Below, piece after piece: positions 50,775 through 61,488 of a stretch of 64,000 nucleotides of DNA; positions within the stretch are counted from its first letter, which is position 1, and each line of letters begins with the position of its first letter. Position numbers and translations under genes: made by a program. The notes beneath the pieces were generated by a model. The model did not search any database, had not been told where the DNA came from, and worked only from the letters and a program-made list of their open reading frames with translations. The DNA comes from Lachnospiraceae bacterium (GTDB lineage Bacteria > Bacillota > Clostridia > Lachnospirales > Lachnospiraceae): positions 25,694 through 89,693 of the forward strand of contig JAFRRM010000025.1 of NCBI GenBank assembly GCA_017428105.1, in the 5' to 3' direction.

Positions 50775-51262
50775 CAGTCTTCCTCCTCCCGCAGTTCTCC
50801 GGTGACCTGGCAGAAGACCTGGATGCCTTCGCCGCGGCCGAACGCCGTCAGGCCCTCGCCGCTGGTGGCCGTCAGGCCCACGTGCGCCGGCGCGATCCCC
50901 AGCAGGTCCGCCACCGATCTTTTCATGGCCGGGATGTGCTCATACAAATGCGGCCGCTTCGCTTCCACGCTGAACGACACGTGCACGATCCGTCCGCCCA
51001 TGGCCGACAGATCCCGCAGCGCCTCCCGCAGGTACGCGCGGCTGTCCGTCTCGCCGGCGCGGCACATCGTGTCCGCAGCCGGCCCCAGGACGTTCCGTCC
51101 CGTCAGGCCGGATACGGCGTTGGTCAGGGCGTGCAGCAGCACGTCGCCGTCGCTGTTGGCTTCCAGGCCCGGTCCCCCGGGCAATAAAACACCGCCCAGC
51201 AGCAGGGGTTTCTCCTCCTGCGTGAAGCGGTGCGAATCCTGTCCTATGGCGCAGCAGATCAT
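50774..51262 (-). CDS. ispF: 2-C-methyl-D-erythritol 2,4-cyclodiphosphate synthase
   Basis: 162 residues. Zn ligands in IGQDSHRF (Asp-x-His) and the following loop LEANSDGDVLLHALTNAVSG (third His); LGPAADTMCRAGETDSRAYL and the C-terminal ATSGEGLTAFGRGEGIQV cover CDP binding. Forms a trimer. It is one base from ispE and 12 bp downstream of the TPR gene. The first Zn motif usually reads GxGxDxHxF; here the first Gly-x-Gly is I-G-Q. Confidence 0.94.
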   Translation of the reverse strand: MICCAIGQDSHRFTQEEKPLLLGGVLLPGGPGLEANSDGDVLLHALTNAVSGLTGRNVLGPAADTMCRAGETDSRAYLREALRDLSAMGGRIVHVSFSVEAKRPHLYEHIPAMKRSVADLLGIAPAHVGLTATSGEGLTAFGRGEGIQVFCQVTGELREEED

Positions 51263-51274
51263 ATGCGTCTCCTT

Positions 51275-52090
51275 TTATGACAATTGCTTTTTCCGGTATT
51301 CTTCCTTCCAGCGGAAAAGCAGTTCCAGATATGCTTTCGTGCGCTCCGGTTCGGCCTTGTCTTCCAGGGCGGCGGCTTCCAGCGCCTTGCCCTGATACGC
51401 GGCCAGCTGCCAGCGTTTGTCCCAGTTGCTGCGGAACTGTTCCAGCATTTCGTCCGTCACGGCGCTCCTTACGGCCTCCGGGACTTCGTCGCGCCCCATC
51501 AGGCGGCTGAGCGCGTACATTTTTTCCGCCAGACCCGGGCTGCGGGTCAGCAGCCAGGCGTTCTTCAGGTTGTCCATGGCCTCGGCGTAATGTTCCGTCC
51601 GGGCGTAGCAGGCCGCTTTGTCCTGCCAGATGCGGCTCACGAATTCGGAGTCCGCCAGTTCCCGGCTGTCCAGGTCCAGGACCTGGTTATACGCCCGCAG
51701 CGCCGCGTAGTACTGGCCGCGCTCAAACAGCAGGTCGCCCTTGGCGCGGATGCGTTCCGCCTGGCTGCTGCGGCTGAGCTTTTCCAGCTGCTTCCGGAAC
51801 TGGAAGAGGTCGCTGCTGCTGTAATACCGCAGTTCCTGCAGGATGACGTACAGGACGTCGTACAGCCCGCCCTGCTCCTGCGTGCGCAGGATGCGTTCCT
51901 CCAGGCGCGGCTGGTCCAGCTGATGGATGAAGTCCAGCAGGCGCTCGTCCGCGAAGCTTTCATCGATCAGGTCCACGTAATGAAAAATGTAATAGCAAAG
52001 TTCCTCGGCGCTGTACAGATGCACGCCCAGTTCCTGCACATAATAAGGCCGTTTGATGTCCAGGGGCCGGCTCAGGATCAGATTGCCCAT
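51275..52090 (-). CDS. TPR-like protein of the DUF5717/DUF5716 cassette
   Basis: 271 residues, no signal peptide or membrane segment. The first ~110 residues (MGNLILSRPLDIKRPYYVQE, YSAEELCYYIFHYVDLIDES) are helical and unrecognised; from ~110 TPR-like helix pairs appear (AKGDLLFERGQYYAALRAYN, DKAACYARTEHYAEAMDNLK). TPRs usually bind partner proteins. It lies 22 bp after the DUF5716 gene and 12 bp before ispF. Function unknown. Confidence 0.65.
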   Translation of the reverse strand: MGNLILSRPLDIKRPYYVQELGVHLYSAEELCYYIFHYVDLIDESFADERLLDFIHQLDQPRLEERILRTQEQGGLYDVLYVILQELRYYSSSDLFQFRKQLEKLSRSSQAERIRAKGDLLFERGQYYAALRAYNQVLDLDSRELADSEFVSRIWQDKAACYARTEHYAEAMDNLKNAWLLTRSPGLAEKMYALSRLMGRDEVPEAVRSAVTDEMLEQFRSNWDKRWQLAAYQGKALEAAALEDKAEPERTKAYLELLFRWKEEYRKKQLS

Positions 52091-52112
52091 CGGTGCGCTC
52101 CTATCTTTGTGC

Positions 52113-53381
52113 TCAGGAAATGAGGAAGTCTTTGCGGATGACCATGCCGCTGGCGGGGAAGAGCTCGCCGAAGCCCTTGTCCACGACGCGGGCCGTCACA
52201 TGGTTTTCCGAAGCAAAGGAAATGATGACCTGCACGCGCGTGGCCTTGTTGGGCCGCGCTGGCAGTTCCGCCAGGGAGATCGGGATCACCTCCACCCGCT
52301 GGGTCGCGAACGGGGTGATCATGAGTTCCAGGGTCTGCACGTCGTCCAGGATGAATTCCGCCGAGGAGCGGGCTTCGTACCAGTTGCTGCCGGCGGAGGC
52401 CAGCGTCAGCTGCTCGTTCCGGCCGTCGCGCACGGCGTACAGGCTGATGGAGGAGGACAGGCGTCCTTCGCAGATGCAGACGTACGGGAAGAGAGATTCC
52501 TCCCGGGTGCTGTCCCAGGCCTGGATGGCCGCCCCGTCCGCAAACAGGTGCTGGCCTTCGAAGACCTTGCGTTTATTGCAGAGGCGCTTTAAGAATTCCG
52601 GCGCCCAGGCGGTCACGCTGCCGAAGCCGTCGCCGGTCAGGAAGACCGAAGAGATCAGTTTCTTGGCCAGCAGCCGGTCCGCGCAGGAGGACAGGATGGA
52701 ATCCGCCATCCGTTCGCCCACGGGGGTGTCCAGCACGTCCAGGTCGAAGGCCTCTTCCAGCGGTTCGCGGCGGGCCTCCAGGACCTGGGGGCGGCGGCCG
52801 CGCAGGACGTGCATCTCATAATAATCCAGGCCTTCGTCCGTCAGGTCGAAGCCGACCACCATGTTGGGCCAGATCTCCCGGGGACGGGAGGCGACGAAAA
52901 AGGAGAAACACTCGGTATGGCTCAGGAAGCGAAGCTTGTCGCGCGAGAGGCCGCAGGCGTCGCAGGCCAGGGTCAGGCGGTCCAGCAGGTCCGGACTCAG
53001 TTCGCGCAGGGAAAACGCCAGGCAGCGCACGGCCTCCTGCCCGTATTTCCGGCGGGGCAGGGCCAGCAGCTGTTCGATATAGTGGCCCATCAGTTCCACC
53101 GCGCTGTAGCGCGTGCCCTCGATGGTCGCGCTGCCGTTCTTGTACAGCAGCTTCACCAGTTTGTCCACCATGGTGCCCTCGCCCATCAGGGCGCGGCGGT
53201 AGGCCTCGTAGCCGATCAGCCAGGTATCGCTGCCTTTCAGCTTGCAGAGCACGGTGGAGATCTGGGAGGTGCTTTCCGATTCGCCGGTCAGGATGGCCTC
53301 CGGCTCGCCCTTTTCGGGGGAAAACACACTGATCTGACTGTGGGTGTCGCACAGATCGATGCCCAGGATCAAGCCTTCCAT
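52113..53381 (-). CDS. DUF5716-type actin/Hsp70-fold protein
   Basis: 422 residues, ATG after AGGAGG-like GGAAAGGAGG. It begins LILGIDLCDTHSQISVFSPE, the phosphate-1 loop of the actin/Hsp70/sugar-kinase fold; later MVVGFDLTDEGLDYYEMHVL looks like the phosphate-2 loop and VFLTGDGFGS like the adenosine loop. The C-terminal ~110 residues (from about 310) are beta-rich, in the place of an Hsp70 substrate domain. I match it to the DUF5716 family by memory; no biochemical role is known. Second of three adjacent genes. Confidence 0.7.
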   Translation of the reverse strand: MEGLILGIDLCDTHSQISVFSPEKGEPEAILTGESESTSQISTVLCKLKGSDTWLIGYEAYRRALMGEGTMVDKLVKLLYKNGSATIEGTRYSAVELMGHYIEQLLALPRRKYGQEAVRCLAFSLRELSPDLLDRLTLACDACGLSRDKLRFLSHTECFSFFVASRPREIWPNMVVGFDLTDEGLDYYEMHVLRGRRPQVLEARREPLEEAFDLDVLDTPVGERMADSILSSCADRLLAKKLISSVFLTGDGFGSVTAWAPEFLKRLCNKRKVFEGQHLFADGAAIQAWDSTREESLFPYVCICEGRLSSSISLYAVRDGRNEQLTLASAGSNWYEARSSAEFILDDVQTLELMITPFATQRVEVIPISLAELPARPNKATRVQVIISFASENHVTARVVDKGFGELFPASGMVIRKDFLIS

Positions 53382-53458
53382 GTTTTCCTCCTTTCCGGCC
53401 GGGCCGCGGTCCCGGTGTATTTTCAGCGCGGGTCTGGAATTTTAATTATAGCAAATGA

Positions 53459-56400
53459 TCAGGCCAAAGGAAAGTATTCCTGCAAAATCACGTCTCTTTT
53501 TCCCAGCTCTTCCAGCTGTTCCTGCCAGCCGTCCTCGCCTTTCGCCGCCGCGTCGATCAGGCGGTTCAGCGAGGCGAAACGGTTGCCGCCGGCGCTCACG
53601 GCGCCGGGCAGACGGCCCTTCAGGAGCGGGGTCTGATCCGGATCGTCGCTGCGGTAGATCGTGTATTCCAGCACTTCATCCGCAAAGACGAGCACCGGCT
53701 TCACGTAAATGCCGCGGAAGATGTGCGGCATCTCGCCGGTGCGGGGATCCCTGTCCGCTTCCTGCGGCAGGATGCGGAAGGCGATGCGCACGGGCTCGTC
53801 TTCCTTCCCCCGGTATTCGATCAGGGTCTTATCTCCCAGTTCATCCGGGAGGGCGAAGAAGCGGCCCAGTTTCTCCTGGTAGGCAAAAAGCAGGCCCTTG
53901 TCGTACAGGTGGTTGAGGAAGGTCCTGGCCAGCGACGTTTCTTCCGGGGTCAGCGCTTCCTTGTCGGCGTAATGCTGGGTCAGGGCGATCTGGCACAGGT
54001 CGGGCAGCTGGGTGGGCTTCTTTTCCGAGAGGGCCCAGGAGGCCAGATAGGCGAAGATGTTGTCCGGGACGGACTCCCCGCGGCAGAAATAACGCTCGCA
54101 GCGGTCGACCGCATAAGCGTGCAGGAGCACGCGGTTCGGCGCTTTCGGCGCCTGATTTTCCTTGAGGTACTGCTCCACGACCCATTCGATGCGGCGCGTT
54201 TCGCCGGTGAAGAGCATCTGGCCCAGCAGGCGTTCGGGCAGGTCGTAGGGGACGGCTTCGCCGTTCACGGCGCGTTCCAGGAGCAGGCGCATATCCTCCG
54301 TGCTGCCGTTGAAATGGCGGCAGAGGTAGGTCAGGGTCACGGAATCCCACACGTCGCGGCGGTACAGGGACATCACGCCGCCGAGCGTGTTTTTGTCATA
54401 GGAATAGCCGCGGGTGCGGATCAGGCGGTTCATGAGGCGCAGCAGGAGGCCGGTGTCGAAATGCCGGTAGCCGAAGCGGCGGACCATTTCCGCGGCAGCT
54501 TCGTCGTCGCCCTGCAGGAGCAGGCTCTCCGCCAGCAGGGCGCCGGCCTGGGCATCCAGATACGGGCTGCGCCGCAGTTCTTTAAGGAGGGCGGCGTTCT
54601 CCGCCGTGCCCAGATTGCGGCGTTTGACCAGGCTGAAGATCAGTTTTTCCCGGTAGGCTTCCGAGAGTTCGTTCCACTCCGTGAACCGCTGGACCAGGTC
54701 GCGGGCCTCCCATTCGTTCAGTTCGCCCTTGATGGCTTTCTGGCACTGGAGCAGCTTGAAGGGCAGGCTGCCGGGAGACAGGCGCCGCAGGGTCTCCATC
54801 AGTTCGCGGGAAGCTTCCATCAGCTTTTTGCGGCGGAAGACGCTCTGCACGTAGCGGTCGCCGTTCCTGTCCACGAACAGCAGGCGGCAGCGGGGGGTGA
54901 ACACCGGAATGTAGGCTTCGCCGTCACGGACCGGGTAGACGAAAGGCTCCCTGAGTTCGCCGTAGAGCACCAGGATCTTGTCGATGCTGCGGTTGGACAG
55001 GGTCAGGTGCATGGTATAGACGTATTCCGCGAGCACGACGGCCATGCGGCTGTCCAGCACCTGCGGGATGAACATTTTTTCATAAAAGACCGTCTCGGAG
55101 TCGCGGACGTCGCCCAGGAGCAGCTGGTCCATGGCGTAGGTCTGGATCTGCTTTTCGTACAGGCGGTACATCTGGGTGTCCGGTTCGTAATGGGTCAGGA
55201 TGTAGCGGTAGAGGCTTCGCTGCGCGCTGCGGGAGCGGGGGCTGTTGTAGGTATAGTAAAGCTGCACCATCTGGGGGATGTCGCCGTCGAAATCATCCGG
55301 GAGGGCGGTCAGGTAATACTCGTACAGCTCGGCCAGGCGCACGTCCTCGCGGATGCCTTTCTCATACCATTCCAGGTAGCGCGGCGAGGGCTTTTCGCGG
55401 CGCAGGAGGACCGTGAGGAGGGCGGTCAGCATCTCCTTTTCCGGGAAGCAGCGGACCAGCTGGAGGGCCAGGCGCTCGCAGCCGGGGCGGAAGGTCTTTT
55501 CGCGGACCAGAAGGTCGCGCGCGGTGTCGGCCACGGTCTTCTTCCAGCAGTTGAAGCGTGCGCCGAAGGTCAGGAGCTGGAGGGTGAAGCTGTCCAGTTC
55601 GGTCAGAAGCTCCGGGTTGTTGTTCAGAAGTCTGACGGTCTCCAGCTTCAGGATCAGCGGGAACCGGCCGCGGCGGAAGTGTTCGCGGATGCGTTTGAAG
55701 CATTTGTCCGGGTGCTCGGCCCATTCGCTGTCGGAGCGCATGAGAAGCGGCAGGAGCTCCACGCGGCCGGCTTCTTCGTCCTTTAAGCGGTAGAGAAGGC
55801 GCAGGAAGCCGTCCGAGAGCCGGTCGCCCTTTTCCATCTCCTCTTCCAGGTATAAAAACCACAGATACTGGGTCACTTTTTCCATGCGGTTGCGCTGGAC
55901 TTCGGCCCGGATCTGTTCCAGGGTCTCTTTTTCTTCGGCGCGGCGGCGCGTTTCGCGGCAGAGTTCCGCGCGGAGCAGTTTTTCGGCGACGTCGGGTTCC
56001 CGGCCGGCCTCGCAGGCCTCCAGGTGCTTCATCGTCAGGGATTCGATGTTGTACGGCGCGTCCTGTCCCGCGTACAAGGTGACCATGCTGCGGGAGAGCT
56101 GCAGACGGGCGCGGCGCAGCTGGCGGGCGCGCTGCTGCTCGGGGTCGGCGGTCCGCTCGGGGATCACCGTGACCGGGATGCGGAATTCCTCGCGGCCGGT
56201 ATTGACGCGGATCTCGCCGAGGTTGCGGCCCGCGTGCAGGTGCTCGGCCATGAAATAGACGGGGATCCGAAGTTCGCCGTCCTTGAAATCCGCGCCGGTC
56301 CAGCGCTCCCGCGGGAGGCGGATGAACGGGGCGGAAGCGTCGGTGGAGACCACGCAGTACCCGCTGCCGCTGCGGCGGATCAGGATCTCGCCGCGCGAGA

Positions 56401-57019
56401 TGCTGTCTTTGAAGAAGACGGAGATCGGCGTGGTCTGCACGGTCAGTTTCACGGGCTGCTTCGCGCCGCACGCCACCAGGAATTCCTCCTCCGCCAGGCG
56501 GCTGTCCGGGGAATCCTTAAGGGCCGCCAGCAGCGCTTTTAGGGAATCGTCCCGCAGGAAGGGGAACTGCGCGAAGCGGCCGGTGATGTAGAGCTGATGG
56601 ACCAGCTCGGGCTGGGTCTCCGCCAGCTGGGCCAGCTCGGGCAGGGTCGACGGGAGCGGGACGTCCAGCCCCGCGCTCTGGCCGACGGCGAAGCGGTAGG
56701 GGACCGCGATGTCTCCGGTGTTGGTCACCAGGGAGAAGCGCCCCTCCAGGACCGTGTCTTCCTTCTCTTCCTCTCCGTGCACGACGTAGTTCAAGGTCAC
56801 CTGCTGGCCGGCAAAGGCGTCCTGCAGGAGTTCGACCCGTTCGTCGTCCGAGTAGGCCAGGCCGCGGAACGGGATGCCGTTCTCGCTGATCATCGAGATC
56901 CGGCCGGCCGCGGACTGTCCGCAGGGGATCGAGGCGCTCAGCGTGTTTTCAGACAGCCGGATCCGGGCCTGGACTTCTTCGATATTGCCCTTGGCCAGCT
57001 GATTGATCTTTTTTCTCAC
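53459..57019 (-). CDS. giant DUF5717-type repeat protein
   Basis: 1186 residues; GTG start with AAGGAG upstream. Residues ~1-125 and ~190-310 are two beta-sandwich-like regions (for example ARIRLSENTLSASIPCGQSA, and LTVQTTPISVFFKDSISRGE). From ~320 the chain is mostly helical pairs resembling TPR/HEAT arrays (SLYRYILTHYEPDTQMYRLY, LAEYVYTMHLTLSNRSIDKI). The C-terminal ~120 residues are beta-rich again. No signal peptide or membrane segment. I assign DUF5717 by memory of its co-occurrence with DUF5716. Function unknown; likely a scaffold working with the ATPase-fold neighbour. Confidence 0.7.
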   Translation of the reverse strand: MRKKINQLAKGNIEEVQARIRLSENTLSASIPCGQSAAGRISMISENGIPFRGLAYSDDERVELLQDAFAGQQVTLNYVVHGEEEKEDTVLEGRFSLVTNTGDIAVPYRFAVGQSAGLDVPLPSTLPELAQLAETQPELVHQLYITGRFAQFPFLRDDSLKALLAALKDSPDSRLAEEEFLVACGAKQPVKLTVQTTPISVFFKDSISRGEILIRRSGSGYCVVSTDASAPFIRLPRERWTGADFKDGELRIPVYFMAEHLHAGRNLGEIRVNTGREEFRIPVTVIPERTADPEQQRARQLRRARLQLSRSMVTLYAGQDAPYNIESLTMKHLEACEAGREPDVAEKLLRAELCRETRRRAEEKETLEQIRAEVQRNRMEKVTQYLWFLYLEEEMEKGDRLSDGFLRLLYRLKDEEAGRVELLPLLMRSDSEWAEHPDKCFKRIREHFRRGRFPLILKLETVRLLNNNPELLTELDSFTLQLLTFGARFNCWKKTVADTARDLLVREKTFRPGCERLALQLVRCFPEKEMLTALLTVLLRREKPSPRYLEWYEKGIREDVRLAELYEYYLTALPDDFDGDIPQMVQLYYTYNSPRSRSAQRSLYRYILTHYEPDTQMYRLYEKQIQTYAMDQLLLGDVRDSETVFYEKMFIPQVLDSRMAVVLAEYVYTMHLTLSNRSIDKILVLYGELREPFVYPVRDGEAYIPVFTPRCRLLFVDRNGDRYVQSVFRRKKLMEASRELMETLRRLSPGSLPFKLLQCQKAIKGELNEWEARDLVQRFTEWNELSEAYREKLIFSLVKRRNLGTAENAALLKELRRSPYLDAQAGALLAESLLLQGDDEAAAEMVRRFGYRHFDTGLLLRLMNRLIRTRGYSYDKNTLGGVMSLYRRDVWDSVTLTYLCRHFNGSTEDMRLLLERAVNGEAVPYDLPERLLGQMLFTGETRRIEWVVEQYLKENQAPKAPNRVLLHAYAVDRCERYFCRGESVPDNIFAYLASWALSEKKPTQLPDLCQIALTQHYADKEALTPEETSLARTFLNHLYDKGLLFAYQEKLGRFFALPDELGDKTLIEYRGKEDEPVRIAFRILPQEADRDPRTGEMPHIFRGIYVKPVLVFADEVLEYTIYRSDDPDQTPLLKGRLPGAVSAGGNRFASLNRLIDAAAKGEDGWQEQLEELGKRDVILQEYFPLA

Positions 57020-57046
57020 GGTCCTCTCCTTCCCCGGTATTTTGTC

Positions 57047-57071
57047 AAAAAGGAGCCAAAAGGGAGGCTCC
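57047..57071 (-). terminator. terminator between rarA and the DUF5717 gene (minus strand)
   Basis: On the minus strand GGAGCC (57071-57066), 8-nt loop, GGCTCC (57057-57052), five T (57051-57047), so the DUF5717 cassette probably has its own promoter. Confidence 0.7.
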
Positions 57072-57091
57072 CGCCCATTTTTTCCTTTATT

Positions 57092-58432
<1,341 letters not shown>

Positions 58433-58457
58433 GCGCCGCGCGGGCAGGCGCGTCCCA

Positions 58458-59018
58458 TCAGTATTGGTGCCGCGGCGTCATCTCAAAGCGCCGGTATTCT
58501 TCCCCATCCAGGTCCACCCAGCGGTATAAGCCCTTTTCCAGGGTCATATAGCTGTGGCGGCTGCCGCCTTTGGGGATGGAGACGGAGCCGGGATTCATGG
58601 CCACGAAATTGCCCAAATCATGGCAGACCGGAACGTGGGTGTGGCCGGAGAGCAGGACGTCCACGCCCTGCAGCGGGAAGCGGCTGTGCTCGTCGTAGAG
58701 GTGGCCGTGGGTGGCAAAGATGAGGCAGCCGTTATCCACGAGAGCCGTGAAATCCTGCAGGATGGGGAAATCCAGCACGGCCTGGTCCACTTCGGAGTCG
58801 CAGTTGCCGCGCACGGCCACGATGACATCCTTATACCGGTTCAGCTGTTCCGCCGTGCTCATGGTGCCGTATTCCTCCGGAAGGGCGTTGCGCGCGCCGT
58901 GGTAGAGCAGGTCGCCGAGCAGGAGCAGGCGGTCCGCTTTTTCCGCTTCAAAGCGGCGCAGCAGTTTTTCGCAGCAGCGGCTGCTGCCGTGGATGTCCGA
59001 GGCGATGAGCCATTTCAT
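58458..59018 (-). CDS. YfcE-like metallophosphodiesterase
   Basis: 186 residues from the ATG at 59018, eight bases after AAGGAG (a GTG three codons earlier lies too close). Metal-site motifs: ASDIHGS, LLLGDLLYHG, VRGNCDSE, FATHGHLYDE, SGHTHVP. These match the dinuclear phosphodiesterase family that hydrolyses artificial phosphodiesters and possibly cyclic nucleotides. Natural substrate unknown. Confidence 0.88.
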   Translation of the reverse strand: MKWLIASDIHGSSRCCEKLLRRFEAEKADRLLLLGDLLYHGARNALPEEYGTMSTAEQLNRYKDVIVAVRGNCDSEVDQAVLDFPILQDFTALVDNGCLIFATHGHLYDEHSRFPLQGVDVLLSGHTHVPVCHDLGNFVAMNPGSVSIPKGGSRHSYMTLEKGLYRWVDLDGEEYRRFEMTPRHQY

Positions 59019-59064
59019 AGGATGCACTCCTTCCGGGCTGCGGCGGGCGCGGTGCAGATGTCCG

Positions 59065-60060
59065 TCACAGCAGCAATAATTCGGTAAGTCCGTCCTGATC
59101 CAGGCCGGTGAAATAATCGGATACGGAAATGCCGTCCAGGCCCTTCCGGATATCCTCCGCGCGAAGGGGGAGGCCGGTCAGGCGCTCCGCCAGTTCTTCG
59201 GGTTCGCGGGTACTGAAGAAATCGCCCCGGAACGCCAGGCTCCGGATGCGGCCGCGCCGTAAACCGATCAGGGCTTCCACCGTCCCGCAGCCTTCAAAGC
59301 GCTTCGCCTTGCGCAGCGTGCTTTCCGGGGAAGCGCCCCAGTTCCACTCCCAGCGGCCGTAGCGGGCTTCCTTGAGGGCTTCGATGGCGGCGGTGTCCGT
59401 CTCGTTGAATTCGTACCGCTCCGCTTCGTTCCCGCCGGCCAGCTCTTCCAGCAGCACGCGGCGGAACTCCGCCAGCGTGGTGCCTTCGGGCAGCAGCGGC
59501 TTCAGATTGGTGACGCGGGAGCGGACGGAGGAGACGCCTTTCCCGGCCAGTTTTTCCGCCTTGACGGCCAAGGCCTCCTGGACCGCGGAAAGATCGGAAT
59601 CGAACAGGATGGTGCCGTGGTGCATGACGCGGCCTTCGCGGATGTACTGGGCATTGCCCGAAAACTTCTTTCCGTCCGCGGTCACGTCGTTCCGCCCGCT
59701 GATCTCCGCCGGAACGCCGAAGCGCGCCAGCGTCCGCACGACCGGCCGGCAGAACAGGGCCAGGTCCACTTTGCCGCCGGGCTCCGCATCCGTAATGACC
59801 GTGAAATTCAGATTGCCCAGGTCATGGTAGACCGCGCCGCCCCCGGAGAGGCGCCGCACCACACGGATGCCCTTCGCCTCCACGGCCGCGCCGTTCACCT
59901 CCGCCGCCGTATTCTGATATTTGCCGATGATCACCGCCCGGTCGTTCTGCCAGAGCATCACATACGCCCTGTCCCTCGGCAGGGAGGAGAACACGTACTC
60001 CTCCGCTGCCAGATTGAAGGCAGGGTCCGTGGTGACCAGGTCCAGGACTGATACTTTCAT
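59065..60060 (-). CDS. lplA: lipoate-protein ligase A
   Basis: 331 residues. Activates lipoate with ATP and attaches it to a lysine of lipoyl domains. Motifs: FNLAAEEYVF, LWQNDRAVIIGKYQNTAAEV, VRRLSGGGAVYHDLGNLNFT, and DVTADGKKFSGNAQ with the active Lys; a C-terminal accessory domain follows from ~245. It is 11 bp downstream of lpd, so ligase and lipoamide-using enzyme are made together. No lipoyl-domain protein is in the window. Confidence 0.92.
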   Translation of the reverse strand: MKVSVLDLVTTDPAFNLAAEEYVFSSLPRDRAYVMLWQNDRAVIIGKYQNTAAEVNGAAVEAKGIRVVRRLSGGGAVYHDLGNLNFTVITDAEPGGKVDLALFCRPVVRTLARFGVPAEISGRNDVTADGKKFSGNAQYIREGRVMHHGTILFDSDLSAVQEALAVKAEKLAGKGVSSVRSRVTNLKPLLPEGTTLAEFRRVLLEELAGGNEAERYEFNETDTAAIEALKEARYGRWEWNWGASPESTLRKAKRFEGCGTVEALIGLRRGRIRSLAFRGDFFSTREPEELAERLTGLPLRAEDIRKGLDGISVSDYFTGLDQDGLTELLLL

Positions 60061-60071
60061 TTATCTCCGGA

Positions 60072-61433
60072 TCATTTATGGATGGCCGCGCCGAAGCAGT
60101 CCAGCGCCGCCTCCTTCATCATTTCGCACAGCGACGGATGCGCCACGACGGTGTTTTCCCACTCGTCCAGCGTCATGCCGTCCTGCACGGCCAGCGTGGC
60201 CATGCCGATCATTTCGGATGCGTTCTCGCCGACGATGGTGACGCCCAGCGTCTTCTTCGACGCCTCGTCCGCCACCACGTAAACGGTGCCGGAAGCGCCT
60301 TCCGCCAGCGCCATGCCGTTGTTGCTGTATTCAAACGTGCCCAGGAGCGGCTTGAAGCCGGCGGCTTCCGCCTGCGCGGTGCTCAGGCCCACGGAGGCGA
60401 AGCAGGGCAGCGTGTAGACGCAGGCCGGGATCGGGCCGGGCGCGGGGACTTCTCCGCCCAGCATGTCATGCAAGGCGCGCTCGCCTTCCGCGTACGCCGC
60501 GTGAGCCAGCTGCAGGCCGCCTGCCGCATCGCCGATGGCGTACACGCCGGGCAGGTTGGTGCGCTGATGCGCGTCCACCTTGACGCAGCGGCGTTCCAGC
60601 TCCAGGCCCAGGGCTTCGGCGTCGATGCCGCTTAAGGAAGCCTTGCGGCCCACGGCCATCAGGACCTGCTCGCAGTCGACCGCCGTCTCCGCGCCGTCCT
60701 TCTCAAAGACCGCCTTCAGGCCTTCTTCGGCCTTCTCCACGCGCAGCATCTTCGCGCCGACGTACAGCTTCACGCCCAGTTTCTTGATGTGAGAGACCAG
60801 CTGGTCCACGGCCGCGCGCTCATTGTTCGGCAGCAGCGCAGGCAGCATTTCCACGACGGACACCTTGGTGCCGAACGCCTGGAAGGCGCAGGCCAGCTCC
60901 AGACCGATGACGCCGCCGCCCATGACGACCATGCTCTTCGGGATCTCCGTCATGTTCAGCACGTCCGTGGAGGTGATGCAGAGTTCGTGGCCCGGGATGG
61001 GGATGACCATCGTTTCGCTGCCGGTCGCGATCACGACGTTTTTGCCCTGAAAACATTCGCCGCCGCATTCCACCACGCGGTCCGGCTTCAGCACGGCTTC
61101 CCCGTAAATGGTCGTCACGCCGGCCGCATCCAGCAGCAGCTTCACGCCGCTGGTCAGCTTCTTCACGACCATTTCCTTGCCCTTCTGGACTTTTTCAAAA
61201 TTCACGGTGAGCGGCGCGGCATAAATGCCCCGCTTGCTCAGGTTTTTCACTTTATCCATGGTCAGGGCCTTGTCCACCAGATATTTGGTGGGGATGCAGC
61301 CCACGTTCAGGCAGGTGCCGCCCAGGACGCCCTTTTCGAACACCGCCGTCTTCAGGCCTTTCTTGGCCGCTGCCGCCGCCAGGGAATAACCGCCGGGCCC
61401 GCCGCCCATGATCAGCAAATCAAACTGTTCCAT
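60072..61433 (-). CDS. lpd: dihydrolipoyl dehydrogenase
   Basis: 453 residues from the ATG after AAGGAGGAG. FAD loop LLIMGGGPGGYSLAAAAA, redox pair C41/C46 in GGTCLNVGCIPTK, NAD loop VVMGGGVIGLELACAF, FAD-binding GVYAIGDAAGGLQLAHAA, and the C-terminal active His in VVAHPSLCEMM (usually H-P-T-x-S-E; here Ser replaces Thr and Cys replaces Ser). Re-oxidises lipoyl groups of a 2-oxoacid dehydrogenase or the glycine cleavage system. Confidence 0.93.
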   Translation of the reverse strand: MEQFDLLIMGGGPGGYSLAAAAAKKGLKTAVFEKGVLGGTCLNVGCIPTKYLVDKALTMDKVKNLSKRGIYAAPLTVNFEKVQKGKEMVVKKLTSGVKLLLDAAGVTTIYGEAVLKPDRVVECGGECFQGKNVVIATGSETMVIPIPGHELCITSTDVLNMTEIPKSMVVMGGGVIGLELACAFQAFGTKVSVVEMLPALLPNNERAAVDQLVSHIKKLGVKLYVGAKMLRVEKAEEGLKAVFEKDGAETAVDCEQVLMAVGRKASLSGIDAEALGLELERRCVKVDAHQRTNLPGVYAIGDAAGGLQLAHAAYAEGERALHDMLGGEVPAPGPIPACVYTLPCFASVGLSTAQAEAAGFKPLLGTFEYSNNGMALAEGASGTVYVVADEASKKTLGVTIVGENASEMIGMATLAVQDGMTLDEWENTVVAHPSLCEMMKEAALDCFGAAIHK

Positions 61434-61488
61434 ATCTCCTCCTTGTGCCGTGCCTAGCAACGCGTCCCTCAGGTTCCGCGCAATAAAA

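Noticed and set aside
53723..55786. 687-codon plus-strand frame inside the DUF5717 gene
   Set aside because: Antisense shadow in a long GC-rich gene; the minus-strand frame is longer and has a start site and neighbours in order.
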